DNA of 64,000 nucleotides, from contig CAZMGH010000012.1 in assembly GCA_964565805.1 (NCBI GenBank), positions 1 to 64,000 on the forward strand. Direction: 5' to 3'. The position numbers and the translations under genes are program-made. This DNA comes from Catenibacillus sp964565805 (GTDB lineage Bacteria > Bacillota > Clostridia > Lachnospirales > Lachnospiraceae). Positions within the stretch are counted from its first letter, which is position 1; the number at the start of each line of letters is the position of its first letter. Shown one piece after another: positions 17,288 through 26,648 of this stretch. Below the pieces are notes generated by a model. That model saw only the letters and a list, made by a program, of their open reading frames with translations, had not been told where the DNA came from and searched no databases.

Positions 17288-17325
17288 TCCTATCTTGGCC
17301 GCCGCGCAGCCCTATGGGTATCCCC
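17288..17325 (-). repeat. Dispersed repeat family 2, copy in the purN-purD spacer
   Basis: Minus-strand GGGGATACCCATAGGGC followed by a GGCGGCC stretch ending at the purD ribosome site. Shares the GGGGATACCCATA core and placement just before a GGAGGAAA ribosome site with copies at 19005-19045 and 30460-30505. Confidence 0.6.
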
Positions 17326-17338
17326 GGGTGTTCCTCAT

Positions 17339-17968
17339 TTATTCCGGCCGCACCAGGGCAATTCCGTCTTTTACTTCTACCCGGCCATTGGCAATCGCAT
17401 TAATGGCTGCCGGCAAAATCTGCCACTCTGCCTGTTCCATGATCCGCCGCTGAAGCACCTGAGGGGTGTCCTCCGGATACACGGGAACAGCCTTCTGCAT
17501 AATGATCGGGCCTGTATCTGTCCCTTCATCCACAAAATGGACAGTAGCGCCGCTGACCTTCACTCCCCGGCGCAGGGCCGCCTCATGGACTTTCAGACCA
17601 TAATAGCCGGTGCCGCAAAAGGACGGGATCAGGGACGGATGGATATTTATGATTCGATTGCGGAACCGTTCAATAATACATTCCGGAACAACTACCAGGT
17701 ATCCGGCTAAAACGATAAGATCCACGCCGCTCTCTTCCAGGAACTTTAAAAGAGCCTGGTTAAAAGCCTCTCTGTTTTCATAATCCTTAGGTGAAATACA
17801 CTCTGCCGGGATACCGTGTTTTTTCGCCCGCTCAAGAGCGTAGGCATTTTTATTATTACTAATGACCACCTTAATGGACGCGTTGGTGATCTTGTGACTT
17901 TCAATCTGATCAATAATGGCCTGGAGGTTTGTGCCGCCTCCTGACACAAGTACGGCTATATTTAACAT
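17339..17968 (-). CDS. purN: Phosphoribosylglycinamide formyltransferase PurN
   Basis: Transfers the formyl group of 10-formyl-THF to GAR. 209 residues. VSGGGTNLQAII binds phosphate; NIHPSLIPSF holds the catalytic Asn and His; the HFVDEGTDTGPII loop holds the catalytic Asp. Its start overlaps the purM stop by 7 bp, so translation is coupled. Confidence 0.97.
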   Translation of the reverse strand: MLNIAVLVSGGGTNLQAIIDQIESHKITNASIKVVISNNKNAYALERAKKHGIPAECISPKDYENREAFNQALLKFLEESGVDLIVLAGYLVVVPECIIERFRNRIINIHPSLIPSFCGTGYYGLKVHEAALRRGVKVSGATVHFVDEGTDTGPIIMQKAVPVYPEDTPQVLQRRIMEQAEWQILPAAINAIANGRVEVKDGIALVRPE

Positions 17969-18987
17969 AAGGTCACGCCTGCTTCCCCGGCCTTTGTCTC
18001 GCCGATCATATAAGCGGTCTCTCCCGCCTCCTCTAAGATCCTTAACGCTTCCTTGGCATCCTTAGGATCAACGCCGATCACCATGCCGATACCCATATTG
18101 AAAGTATTATACATAACCTTTTCTTCCACATCCCCTTTTTCAGCCAAAAGCTTAAAGATGGGGGGAACGGTATAGCTGTCCTTGCGGATCACGGCGTGAA
18201 CGCCTTCCGGAAGCATACGGGGAACATTTTCATAAAAACCGCCGCCGGTAATATGGCTGCAGGCTTCCACCTTTACCCCGCCCTCCTTCAGGGCACGAAG
18301 CGCTTTCACATAAATCCGGGTAGGGGCAAGAAGGGCCTCGCCTAAAGTTTTCCCGAGAACATCATAATATGTATTTAAGGAATCCTCTGTCATTTCAAAT
18401 ATTTTGCGCACAAGAGAAAAGCCATTGCTGTGAACACCGGAGGAAGCAATACCAATAAGCGTATCTCCCGGTTTTAAATCCTTTCCTGTGATCAGGTCCT
18501 TCCGGTCTACTACGCCCACAGCAAATCCGGCCAGGTCATACTCATCCTCAGCCATAAGTCCGGGATGCTCCGCAGTCTCACCGCCGATCAAGGCAGCGCC
18601 GGCCTGAAGGCAGCCTTTGGCCACACCGCTGACAATGGAAGCGATCTTTTCCGGATAATTTTTTCCGCAGGCAATATAATCCAGGAAGAATAAGGGCTCG
18701 CCGCCGGCACAGGCAACGTCATTGACGCACATAGCCACAGCGTCGATACCGATGGTATCATGCTTATCCATAACCATGGCCAGCTTTACTTTTGTGCCGC
18801 AGCCATCTGTGCCGGACAGCAGCACAGGATCTTCCAACTCCTTGATCTTGCTTAAGGAAAAGGCGCCGGAAAACCCGCCCAGCCCGCCCAGAACCTCGGG
18901 ACGCATGGTCTTTTTCACATGCTCTTTCATCAATTCCACTGATTTGTATCCAGCTTCAATATCCACGCCAGAATTTTTATAATCCAT
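17962..18987 (-). CDS. purM: Phosphoribosylformylglycinamidine cyclo-ligase PurM
   Basis: AIR synthetase, 341 residues. MDYKNSGVDIEAGYKSVELMK is the typical N-terminus; LLSGTDGCGTKVKLAM, IGIDAVAMCVND and GGETAEHPG are PurM-family ATP and dimer motifs. Second gene of the pur cluster. Confidence 0.97.
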   Translation of the reverse strand: MDYKNSGVDIEAGYKSVELMKEHVKKTMRPEVLGGLGGFSGAFSLSKIKELEDPVLLSGTDGCGTKVKLAMVMDKHDTIGIDAVAMCVNDVACAGGEPLFFLDYIACGKNYPEKIASIVSGVAKGCLQAGAALIGGETAEHPGLMAEDEYDLAGFAVGVVDRKDLITGKDLKPGDTLIGIASSGVHSNGFSLVRKIFEMTEDSLNTYYDVLGKTLGEALLAPTRIYVKALRALKEGGVKVEACSHITGGGFYENVPRMLPEGVHAVIRKDSYTVPPIFKLLAEKGDVEEKVMYNTFNMGIGMVIGVDPKDAKEALRILEEAGETAYMIGETKAGEAGVTLC

Positions 18988-19004
18988 CTATGTTTCCTCC
19001 TTAT

Positions 19005-19045
19005 AGGCTATCTTTAAACGCCTTATGGGTATCCCCTGGGGATTT
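19005..19045 (-). repeat. Dispersed repeat family 2, copy in the purE-purM spacer
   Basis: Plus-strand reading TAGGCTATCTTTAAACGCC then TTATGGGTATCCCC then TGGGGA, directly after the purM ribosome site. Same core as copies at 17288 and 30460. Confidence 0.6.
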
Positions 19046-19054
19046 TATCCTTTA

Positions 19055-19567
19055 TCAGCCTTTCATGTAGTTTTTATAGCCAACCTCGTCCAGCTTCTTT
19101 GCCTTTGCTTCCACCTGCGCCTTCATCTTTTCAGAGTAAGCCTTCAGACGCTCTAAAAGCTGAGAATCGCTGGTCGCAAGGATCTTGGCCGCAAGGATGC
19201 CGGCATTTGCGCCGCCATTAATGGCCACAGTGGCTACAGGAATACCGGATGGCATCTGAACGATAGAATAGAGAGAATCTCTTCCGCCAAGGCTTGTGGT
19301 ATGCATCGGCACACCGATGACCGGCATAGGGAAGATTGCCGCGCACATTCCAGGAAGATGAGCAGCCATACCAGCTCCGGCAATAATGACTTTAAATCCT
19401 TTGCTTTCCGCGCTCTTTGCGTACTCAAAAAATACATCCGGTTCTCTGTGGGCTGAAATAATGGTCATCTCAAACTCGACACCCAGTTCCTCCAGCACAT
19501 CCGCCGCTTTGCTCATTACAGCCAGATCTGAATCACTACCCATTACAATACCAACTTTTCCACTCAT
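19055..19567 (-). CDS. purE: N5-carboxyaminoimidazole ribonucleotide mutase PurE
   Basis: 170 residues, class I PurE. GIVMGSDSDLAVM at the N-terminus, IISAHREPD with the catalytic histidine, GAGMAAHLPGMCAA and PVIGVPM. First gene of the pur operon with AAGGAGG before the ATG. No purK is present in the window. Confidence 0.96.
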   Translation of the reverse strand: MSGKVGIVMGSDSDLAVMSKAADVLEELGVEFEMTIISAHREPDVFFEYAKSAESKGFKVIIAGAGMAAHLPGMCAAIFPMPVIGVPMHTTSLGGRDSLYSIVQMPSGIPVATVAINGGANAGILAAKILATSDSQLLERLKAYSEKMKAQVEAKAKKLDEVGYKNYMKG

Positions 19568-19642
19568 GGCCAGTCCTCCTTAAATTTAATGAATATTTAT
19601 TAGCTCAACTTATTAATTGCCGAAAAATTTTTCGACACCCTT

Positions 19643-19671
19643 ATTGTAACTTTACCATTACGTTTCGTCAA
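19643..19671 (-). promoter_or_regulatory. purE operon promoter
   Basis: Minus-strand TTGACG (19666-19671), 17-bp spacer, TACAAT (19643-19648). The leader of about 70 bases holds a CGAAAAA-TTTTTCG palindrome, but nothing like a purine riboswitch. The -35 overlaps the end of the upstream gene. Confidence 0.75.
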
Positions 19672-21755
19672 TAGAAAAAGGCTTCATTTAGGGTTTCCGT
19701 CCCGGGAAGGACAAAACGGCCATCTCGGATCAGAGGAATCCGACTTCCATCCGGCAGGACCGCAGCAATCTCCCCGATCTCGTCATAGGGGATGGTAATG
19801 TCTGTATGGCAGTTAAAGTAGGCCTGATCCGGCTGAGTTTCCCGCAGATCTGATATTTCATTGCTTCTGGCAATGATCTCCTTGCCGTCAGGATTATAAA
19901 CCTTATGATCCTCGCTGCGGCTGTAGCATGTATCTCCCAGGGCAAAGTGGGGACCGGTCTTTTCTACAATAAGGATCGGCAGCTTTTGAATAATCCCATA
20001 CTTTTGCGCCATCACATAAGCGGTGGTATTGGTGCCGATGGCAAACTCCCCTATGGGCAGGGCGTCATGGTTTTTCAGGATATTTTCCTTAATATACATC
20101 CTGTTTTCATCTTCATTGGCAAAATTACCGCAGGTATATCCATCCACCATGCCCTCCTTCAAGGTAACGGCCAGATCTTTAAAATTATAGCCGTTTAAAT
20201 AAACAGAGGATACATGAATGGTCCCGTTGGTCCCGGCCAGCACAGGGCTTGTAAACACCTCTCCCGCGGGAATATTCACATCTGCCACACAGTTTTCAAA
20301 CTTTGTCTCCTTTGCGGGATCATCCAGCGTCTTTAACCGGACGGTTATGTCGGTGCGGTTTTTCCCCGAAGCTCCCTTAACCTGAACGTATTCCGCCTGA
20401 TCCAGGGCGTCAATAAGCGTCTGCTGGATCCGGGAATAAAGATCATTATCCAACGTATTGATCTTTACCGTCTCCCGGAAAATAGCTTCAAAGTCCTTAC
20501 CGATCTCCGGCAAAGGATAGGCGATGATCGTAAAGCTCATATTATTTTCATCCATATACTGGCTGGAAAGCTGAGCACTCTGGCTGTTATACCGGATCAA
20601 AAGCTCCTGCTGCTTTTTGTCTGGCTTTGGCGCGTGGGGATGGATGACCGGAGCAAAAGGCTCTTCTCCAAAAACGTCCATCCATGCCGGGCCTGCATAT
20701 CCGGCCAGCACATCCTTGTACTTTTCGTAAATGACCCGCAGCACAGAAAGCCGCCGCTCATTAAAGGCCTTGTCCATATACAGGGCATAGTCCTGGCGGT
20801 GGTCATAATCATACTGAGGATTTGGACTGGTACTTAAAAATCCGTAGCGCACCTGCCGCTTGTTAATGCTGGCCACAGGATTCCGGAACACATGGACCTT
20901 AAGTCCCTGGTCTTCAAACATTTTTATACTTTCCCGAAGGACCCGCTCAAAGCCTACATGAGCCCGGATACACACGCTGTTTTTCACCGACAGATCCATG
21001 CGCATCACCTTAAAGCCCCGGACAAAGCCGCTGACATAAGTATCCGCCATGGCCCGGATCTCCTCCTGAGGAAGCCGGTTCATAAACCGGGCAAGCAAAC
21101 GTTCATTTTCACTGACATGCTCTCCGTAAAGATACAGATACCGCTCATCGGAAAGGTCTGCGCCAAGAATAATATCTTTAATAAATGACAGAGCATCGTC
21201 CATTTGTTCTCTGAGAAAATACTCCATGGTCACATCGCTGTAGTCGCTTACATACCAATAAACGATCTTCTTCAGCTCCCCGTATTTTGGAAGTTCTTCC
21301 GACTCAAAACAGCTGTAAATCTCCATAAAAAGCTCAGCGGCAATGGTCATATCCGTCTTTCTGCCTTCTACAGCATAGATAATCATGCCCCGCAGCTCAC
21401 TGTAAACAAAGGACAGCAGGGGACCGTAATCCCCCCCCAGCATGGCTGCCGCATATTCCGGGTTGCCATAGCTTGTCTCATAGTTTTGGGGAAAAATATC
21501 CCCGTAAAGGTCATGATCCAAAGATTTCAGATCATCCAAGGTATAGTCCCTGACCCAGGACAGGCCCCGCTCCCTGTCAAAACGGTCGTAAAGCTGTCCC
21601 ATCCTGGCAATAAAACCTGCCATTTTTTCAAAATAATCTAAAAAAGGCGCCTTCACCTGCTTCTCCCGGTTCAGACCGGCGATCCGCTCCATCACCAGAT
21701 CATACCGCTGGCTGACGCCTTTATTTTCCTCATTAAAAAGATCTCTGTAATCCAT
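19668..21755 (-). CDS. M29-family aminopeptidase
   Basis: 695 residues. The C-terminal half (about 330-695) is a thermophilic-type M29 metallo-aminopeptidase: GEFAIGTNT (metal Glu), ILIVEKTGPHFALGDTCYS (Glu and His), ED-H and a C-terminal YFNCHTDITIPYDEIG (His, Asp). The N-terminal 330 residues are an extra helical region beyond the roughly 400-residue classic enzyme, as in a longer Clostridia subgroup. Cytoplasmic peptide trimming is the expected role. Stands alone before the purE promoter. Confidence 0.85.
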   Translation of the reverse strand: MDYRDLFNEENKGVSQRYDLVMERIAGLNREKQVKAPFLDYFEKMAGFIARMGQLYDRFDRERGLSWVRDYTLDDLKSLDHDLYGDIFPQNYETSYGNPEYAAAMLGGDYGPLLSFVYSELRGMIIYAVEGRKTDMTIAAELFMEIYSCFESEELPKYGELKKIVYWYVSDYSDVTMEYFLREQMDDALSFIKDIILGADLSDERYLYLYGEHVSENERLLARFMNRLPQEEIRAMADTYVSGFVRGFKVMRMDLSVKNSVCIRAHVGFERVLRESIKMFEDQGLKVHVFRNPVASINKRQVRYGFLSTSPNPQYDYDHRQDYALYMDKAFNERRLSVLRVIYEKYKDVLAGYAGPAWMDVFGEEPFAPVIHPHAPKPDKKQQELLIRYNSQSAQLSSQYMDENNMSFTIIAYPLPEIGKDFEAIFRETVKINTLDNDLYSRIQQTLIDALDQAEYVQVKGASGKNRTDITVRLKTLDDPAKETKFENCVADVNIPAGEVFTSPVLAGTNGTIHVSSVYLNGYNFKDLAVTLKEGMVDGYTCGNFANEDENRMYIKENILKNHDALPIGEFAIGTNTTAYVMAQKYGIIQKLPILIVEKTGPHFALGDTCYSRSEDHKVYNPDGKEIIARSNEISDLRETQPDQAYFNCHTDITIPYDEIGEIAAVLPDGSRIPLIRDGRFVLPGTETLNEAFFY

Positions 21756-21823
21756 AAAATCGTCACCTTATTTTTTTGTAAATCCATTTGTTTTCAAACG
21801 GTCATCCATCTATGCAGTCTCCT

Positions 21824-22156
21824 TCAGGCAATAATGGCCATGATCCCAATAAGAATAATAATTCCGTGAAGGATCAGACCCGCCGCGCATAAAATATATC
21901 CTGCATTGAGAAATCTTCCAAATGTATCGTCATCCTTCCTGGCATGCCAGGCAAGAGCAAAACCTCCGGCGGCAATGATCAGTGTGATCAGGCCAAAGCC
22001 GGACATCCAGAAAGGCATTTCTCCCTTCATTAGAACCGCCGCCACAATAAGGAGGATCAGGCCTAAAACAGACGCTGCCCCCATGACACTGGCGATCACC
22101 CCGGAATTTGTCCTTTTTTTCTCAATCTTTGTAAAGCTATAAATTTCCTTTGCCAA
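21824..22156 (-). CDS. Small membrane protein, probable DUF6142 family
   Basis: 110 residues with a charged N-terminus (MAKEIYSFTKIEKKRTNSG) and three hydrophobic helices (about 20-43, 50-70, 85-108). No catalytic motif. Overlaps the 3' end of the VanZ gene by 20 bp, so the two are probably co-translated. Family name is from memory and tentative. Confidence 0.7.
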   Translation of the reverse strand: MAKEIYSFTKIEKKRTNSGVIASVMGAASVLGLILLIVAAVLMKGEMPFWMSGFGLITLIIAAGGFALAWHARKDDDTFGRFLNAGYILCAAGLILHGIIILIGIMAIIA

Positions 22157-22619
22157 AAATATGCCTCCCGACTGTATTTACAATAAAGTAAACCAAAAAA
22201 CCGGCGATGCCTCCCAGTGTATTCAGGATCAGATCATCCACATCAAAAGACCCCACCCGGGTCACCAGCTGTATGGTTTCAATACACAGGCTCAGCAAAA
22301 ATGTAGAAGCTACTGTATACCAGAACTTATAAACTCTTTTGCGTATCACTGGCACCATAAATCCCCATGGCATAAACACCACAATATTTCCAAACAGATT
22401 GATCACAAACCCTCGAAATCCTATCGTCTCCCGATACGTTAAAAAGCGTGAAATCTCCCGAAACGGCTGAAGGTTGTAACGATAAGTGTCACTGACCGTA
22501 CGTCCGTAGCGCTCACTGAAAAAACAGACATAGGCCAAAGCCGCAATATAAAACACCATCAGTACCACAGCTGCCATTCGGATCTTTGTTTTTAGCCGAA
22601 TACTCAAAATTCTCTGCAT
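22137..22619 (-). CDS. VanZ-family membrane protein
   Basis: About 160 residues with four hydrophobic segments and the VanZ pattern: NLQPFREI, FVINLFGNIVVFMPWGFMVPVI, SLCIETIQLVTRVGSFDVDDLILNTLGG. VanZ proteins confer low-level teicoplanin resistance in one case; most are uncharacterised. The longer frame (to 22730) runs into repeat copy C and is not credible as coding; GGAGG lies very close to the chosen ATG. Confidence 0.8.
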   Translation of the reverse strand: MQRILSIRLKTKIRMAAVVLMVFYIAALAYVCFFSERYGRTVSDTYRYNLQPFREISRFLTYRETIGFRGFVINLFGNIVVFMPWGFMVPVIRKRVYKFWYTVASTFLLSLCIETIQLVTRVGSFDVDDLILNTLGGIAGFLVYFIVNTVGRHIFGKGNL

Positions 22620-22639
22620 ACCTCCATCAATAATCAAAA

Positions 22640-22724
22640 TGGGCGCCGCCACCCTGCGCGCGCCCACTTTTGCGGGATACCACGGCAAGAGGCCGCCATA
22701 CTTGCATGAACGGACATTTGCCAT
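22640..22724 (+). repeat. Dispersed repeat family 1, copy C
   Basis: Plus strand: stem TGGGCG (22640-22645) with CGCCCA (22661-22666), then TTTTGCGGGATACCACGGCA and GGCCGCCATACTTGCATGA up to 22724. Same arrangement of stem-loop then repeat as copies A and B, but in opposite orientation. Confidence 0.7.
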
Positions 22725-22738
22725 GGACAAACCGCTGC

Positions 22739-22903
22739 CTAGAATAAAATGTTGGATTTGCTTTTAAGAAGTCTGGCCCCGTTGACAATGGAGATAACGC
22801 CAATCGTCACACCGGCGACAATACTGATGATTCCAAAAACAAGGTTTCCAACGCCTACATTTTTCATGACCCCGTAAATCTTTTCATGGATCTTTTCGTG
22901 CAT
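22739..22903 (-). CDS. Small single-pass membrane protein
   Basis: 54 residues from MHEKIHEKIYGVMKNVG, with one long hydrophobic stretch (GNLVFGIISIVAGVTIGVIS) and a basic C-terminus. An AGGGGG site precedes the ATG at 22901-22903. It lies 16 bp downstream of pyrE in the same direction. Function unknown. Confidence 0.6.
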   Translation of the reverse strand: MHEKIHEKIYGVMKNVGVGNLVFGIISIVAGVTIGVISIVNGARLLKSKSNILF

Positions 22904-22919
22904 GTTATCGCCCCCTGAC

Positions 22920-23600
22920 TTATTTTGCGCCATACTGAGCATAGTATGCATGGATGGCGTCCTTTAATGTATCGTCAATGATCACTTTTCCCTTGTAGGG
23001 TCGGTTGTACAGATGCTCCATCACCTCTGCCATAGTTACAATGGCGGCAGTATCAAATCCGTACAGATCCCTGACCTCTTCCAGGGCACACTTTTGTCCT
23101 CCTTTGCCAACCTCCATGCGGTCTAAGGATACCATCAGTCCCACAATCGTCACATCCGCGGCGCCTCTGACCTTAGGTACAGTTTCCTCCATGGACTTTC
23201 CGGAAGTCGTCACATCCTCGATCATGATCACCCGGTCCCCGTCTTTTAAAGGGCTGCCAAGGAAACTTCCTTTATCCGCGCCGTGGTCCTTTTCCTCCTT
23301 ACGGTCAGAGCAGTAACGGATCTCTTTCCCGTACAGCTCACTGTAAGCAATGGCTGTAACAACGCTTAACGGAATACCCTTATAAGCAGGTCCGAATAAA
23401 ACGTCAAAATCATCTCCGTACCGGTCATGAATGGCCTTAGCATAGTATTCTCCAAGTTTTTTTAACTGGGAACCTGTCACATAAGCCCCTGCGTTCATAA
23501 AGAACGGGGACTTTCTCCCGCTCTTTAATGTAAAATCTCCAAATTTCAAAACATTACAATCGACCATAAATTCAATAAATTCCTGTTTATACTGCTCCAT
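22920..23600 (-). CDS. pyrE: Orotate phosphoribosyltransferase PyrE
   Basis: Makes OMP from orotate and PRPP in pyrimidine synthesis. 226 residues from MEQYKQEFIEFMV. PRPP-binding motif VIMIEDVTTSGKSMEET, phosphate loop region FGPAYKGIPLS and the KSGRKSPFFMNAG N-terminal motif. Preceded by GGAGGTTTG. No other pyrimidine genes nearby. Confidence 0.96.
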   Translation of the reverse strand: MEQYKQEFIEFMVDCNVLKFGDFTLKSGRKSPFFMNAGAYVTGSQLKKLGEYYAKAIHDRYGDDFDVLFGPAYKGIPLSVVTAIAYSELYGKEIRYCSDRKEEKDHGADKGSFLGSPLKDGDRVIMIEDVTTSGKSMEETVPKVRGAADVTIVGLMVSLDRMEVGKGGQKCALEEVRDLYGFDTAAIVTMAEVMEHLYNRPYKGKVIIDDTLKDAIHAYYAQYGAK

Positions 23601-23659
23601 GATTTCAAACCTCCTGTATGATAAGGTTAATTCTAACATAACCGAACCTGTTTTTCACC

Positions 23660-26482
23660 TTAGGATGAACTTTCGCTCTCTCCGGACTCATCGCTTCCCG
23701 TATCAGAGCTTTCACTTCCGCTAGAAGACGTTTCCATAGAGCCAGGCTCTATAATATCCTCTTCATTCACCGGAGCGCCGTCAGGCAGGATCAGACTGTA
23801 ATAATCGGTATCCTGGATCAAAGTAGTGACCTGCATTTTATAGCTTACCGCCGTCTTCATAGCATCTACATAAGCGTCAATCTCATCTTCCGTCATGGTT
23901 ACGCCATCCGCCAGAGTAAATTCTCCGGTGTAGCTGTTGTACAGTCCTCGGTCTGACTTCCAGCTTCGTGATGAGAATACTACAAGGCCTTCCGAATCGG
24001 ATAAAATATCTGTTCCTTCAAGCAGTCTTGAATCATAGTTCAGCCCAAGAAGATTAGAAACTGTTGGAAGAATATCCACCTGGCAGCAGACTTTATCCAC
24101 TTCAATGGGCTCATCCATACTTGCTGACCAGATAATAAGAGAATTTTTATAAACTTCAAAGTTCAGATTATCTTCCCTAAGATACTGAGTATCCTCTGAA
24201 TCTCCAAAGGTTTCTCCTGTCAGCTCTTCCAGCACCTCAAGATCAAAATAAGGAATATGATCCGGCGCCATAACGATCAGTGTCTGATCGGCGATTCCTG
24301 CCTCTTCCAGCTTCTCTATTAATGTGGTCAACCCCTTTTCCAGTTCCAGATTGGCGGCAATGTAGCATTTGGTATCTTCTGAATATGGAAGATCTGCTAC
24401 CGCGTCATAATTTCTTACCGCCATGGAATTTCCATTATCCACATAAGGCATATGTCCGCTGATGGTCATATAGTAAATATTAAACGGCTGCTGATCCACG
24501 TACAAGTCAAAGGTCTGTTCGATCATGTAATTATCCGACTGGGGCCAGATAGTATTTCCATACTCGTTTGTTTCCAGCACCAAAGTACTGGCATCGTTCC
24601 AGTCATAACCGATCTGAGGATGGGATGTATCCCGGTCATACATATTAGAATTAAAATGGTATCCAATAGAAGTATAGCCCAAATTATTCAGTTGGTTTGC
24701 CAAAGTAAACGGCATGGACAGCTGGCTTGTTCCAACAGCGCGCATGGTCGCGGTCTCGCCGTTTTTCGGATACAGGCCTAAAAGGTTCTGGCACTCGCCG
24801 CCAGATGTACTGGTATAGTGAAGCGCTGTGTAAAAGTTATTAAATACAAAACCTTCATGAGTCAACTTGTACAATGTCGGTGTCAGCTCTTCATCGATCA
24901 TATACCCGGAAAAGCCTTCGGCTGTAATAAAGATCACATTATAGCCTTTAAACATGCCTGTATATTCATTTTTATTTGTAGGCGTCAGGCTGGAAAAGTA
25001 CTCATTCAGCCACTGGACCGACTCGTTGGAAGTGGACTCGGTCAACCCGTCAAAATCCAGGTCAAGGACATTCGGCGATGTATCCACAACGGTCTGGGCC
25101 TCAGTCTCTGATTCTCCTGAAGATTCCCCGTCCGATTCTGATGAGGCATTTTGCTGAAGAGAATTAATCTTATCCAGTTCTTCTGTACTAATCGACAGAT
25201 CCCGGTCCACACCAAAAATACTGTGTTTTATATCCAGCCGCAGCATGGTCAAAAGGCCTAACTGGCGGACCTGCTCTTCGATTTCTGTATCTGTCTTATA
25301 CAGCTGGGTCGGTTTCAGCTCACCTCCATAGGGCAGACGCAGGCAAATCAGGGCGCAAATATGGCAAACCACCATACCTATAAAGGACAAAAGGGCCAGC
25401 GCCGGGGGCTTTCTGGCAAACTTGATCCGGTTGCGCAGCAAAGTCATAAGAAGGATAAATGGCACAAACATAAGGATAATGCCAATCAGATTCATTAATA
25501 TACCTTCAACAATGGCTCCGCTATAATCCGTCAAATGGTTTTCCATAGCCATGGTAAGAGAACTTGCCAGCTGATAATACTGGGCCAGAACCGTCTTGCA
25601 TACGATCTCAATACAAAAGATCAGTCCCAGCAAAAAGGTCAGCACCTTGGCTACGATCTTGTTGACCCGCTCCGGAAAATAACTGGTCAGCAAAGCGCAC
25701 AGGAAACCGCCCGCAATGCTGAAAAACAGCCAAATAGGTATGTACCTGATCCCCAGTCCCATATAAATGTGGAACACCAGCTCCAGCCACAATATCGCTG
25801 CCGGGAAAAAGAAAAAGGTTCCCATACTGAAAAATAAGTTAAATTTTCCGGGCTTTTTCTCATTTTTTAAGATTTTATCCGGCGTCAGCTCCCGCCGGAA
25901 CCATTTATAAGCCACGCCTATATAAACTAGGACAAATGCCAGCAGGAACTTTGCCTTGTTCCCGACGCCCTGCTGTTTGGTAATATCCCGTATATTCGGC
26001 AGTTTTTGCCGCGCGCTCCTGCGCCGTCTTACGCCCTGAGCCTGCTGACCTGCCTCCTGGGCTGGCCGCCGGTCCGCGGCTTGGCTGCGTCTCCGTCCTG
26101 TAGCCTGGCCGGTGTCCCTTGCCGTCCGCCGGGCTGTGGCCTGGCTGCTTTGGGTTCCCTGGCCGGTGCCCTGAACCGGGCGCCGGGCTCCTGCTCCGTT
26201 TTGAGTCCGGGAACCAGTGCGGCTGCCGGAGGAGTCAGCAGAGCGGACATTCCCGCTAGTCCGTGCTCCAGACGCCGTCCCTGCCTGAGACGTACGGCTC
26301 ACACTTCTTGCCTGAGATGTACGGTTCCCGCTCCCTGAGCCATTTTCACGGTCAGACTCAGACCGAACGCTGCTCTGACTGCCGTTCTGGGATCCAGATG
26401 ACGTTTCTGGCTTCTTTTTATCCGGCATATCCAACTGAAAATGGAAAAGCCCGTCACCTGATCCGGGCCGACTATTTCCCAT
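23660..26482 (-). CDS. LtaS-like membrane sulfatase (lipoteichoic acid synthase family)
   Basis: About 940 residues from MGNSRPGSGDG, supported by AGGGAGGTAA. Residues about 15-160 are low complexity (Ser, Arg, Gln, Gly, Thr) and predicted cytosolic. Next come five membrane helices (about 175-400), an acidic Ser/Glu linker, then an extracellular alkaline-phosphatase-fold domain with YTSTSGGECQ (nucleophile region), GYHFNSNMYDRDTSHPQ and MAPDHIPYF, and a Ser/Glu-rich tail. The family transfers glycerol-phosphate or phosphoethanolamine at the cell surface. Exact substrate unknown. Confidence 0.85.
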   Translation of the reverse strand: MGNSRPGSGDGLFHFQLDMPDKKKPETSSGSQNGSQSSVRSESDRENGSGSGNRTSQARSVSRTSQAGTASGARTSGNVRSADSSGSRTGSRTQNGAGARRPVQGTGQGTQSSQATARRTARDTGQATGRRRSQAADRRPAQEAGQQAQGVRRRRSARQKLPNIRDITKQQGVGNKAKFLLAFVLVYIGVAYKWFRRELTPDKILKNEKKPGKFNLFFSMGTFFFFPAAILWLELVFHIYMGLGIRYIPIWLFFSIAGGFLCALLTSYFPERVNKIVAKVLTFLLGLIFCIEIVCKTVLAQYYQLASSLTMAMENHLTDYSGAIVEGILMNLIGIILMFVPFILLMTLLRNRIKFARKPPALALLSFIGMVVCHICALICLRLPYGGELKPTQLYKTDTEIEEQVRQLGLLTMLRLDIKHSIFGVDRDLSISTEELDKINSLQQNASSESDGESSGESETEAQTVVDTSPNVLDLDFDGLTESTSNESVQWLNEYFSSLTPTNKNEYTGMFKGYNVIFITAEGFSGYMIDEELTPTLYKLTHEGFVFNNFYTALHYTSTSGGECQNLLGLYPKNGETATMRAVGTSQLSMPFTLANQLNNLGYTSIGYHFNSNMYDRDTSHPQIGYDWNDASTLVLETNEYGNTIWPQSDNYMIEQTFDLYVDQQPFNIYYMTISGHMPYVDNGNSMAVRNYDAVADLPYSEDTKCYIAANLELEKGLTTLIEKLEEAGIADQTLIVMAPDHIPYFDLEVLEELTGETFGDSEDTQYLREDNLNFEVYKNSLIIWSASMDEPIEVDKVCCQVDILPTVSNLLGLNYDSRLLEGTDILSDSEGLVVFSSRSWKSDRGLYNSYTGEFTLADGVTMTEDEIDAYVDAMKTAVSYKMQVTTLIQDTDYYSLILPDGAPVNEEDIIEPGSMETSSSGSESSDTGSDESGESESSS

Positions 26483-26547
26483 ATCTATCTTTACCTCCCT
26501 TAAAATAAAGTAAAAGTAAACGCACAATACTAATTCGCTCTGCGGCT

Positions 26548-26576
26548 ATTATATCATCAGTGCAAAAGGATAACAA
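26548..26576 (-). promoter_or_regulatory. Promoter of the LtaS-like gene
   Basis: Minus-strand TTGTTA (26571-26576), 17-bp spacer, perfect TATAAT (26548-26553), about 60 bp before the start. Confidence 0.7.
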
Positions 26577-26648
26577 GAAAAAAGTAAGGATTTTGTCAGT
26601 TTTTCATTTTTCGTTCACTAATACTAAAAAACGCGCACAGCAAAAGCA

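Noticed and set aside
19572..19642. Purine riboswitch in the purE leader
   Set aside because: The leader is only about 70 bases and lacks the conserved three-way-junction loops.
22620..22730. N-terminal extension of the VanZ protein
   Set aside because: The extra codons fall inside repeat copy C and its stem-loop; the shorter start fits the family.
26029..26338. Open frames on both strands in the GC-rich low-complexity part of the LtaS-like gene
   Set aside because: They come from biased composition of the real gene; no start signals.
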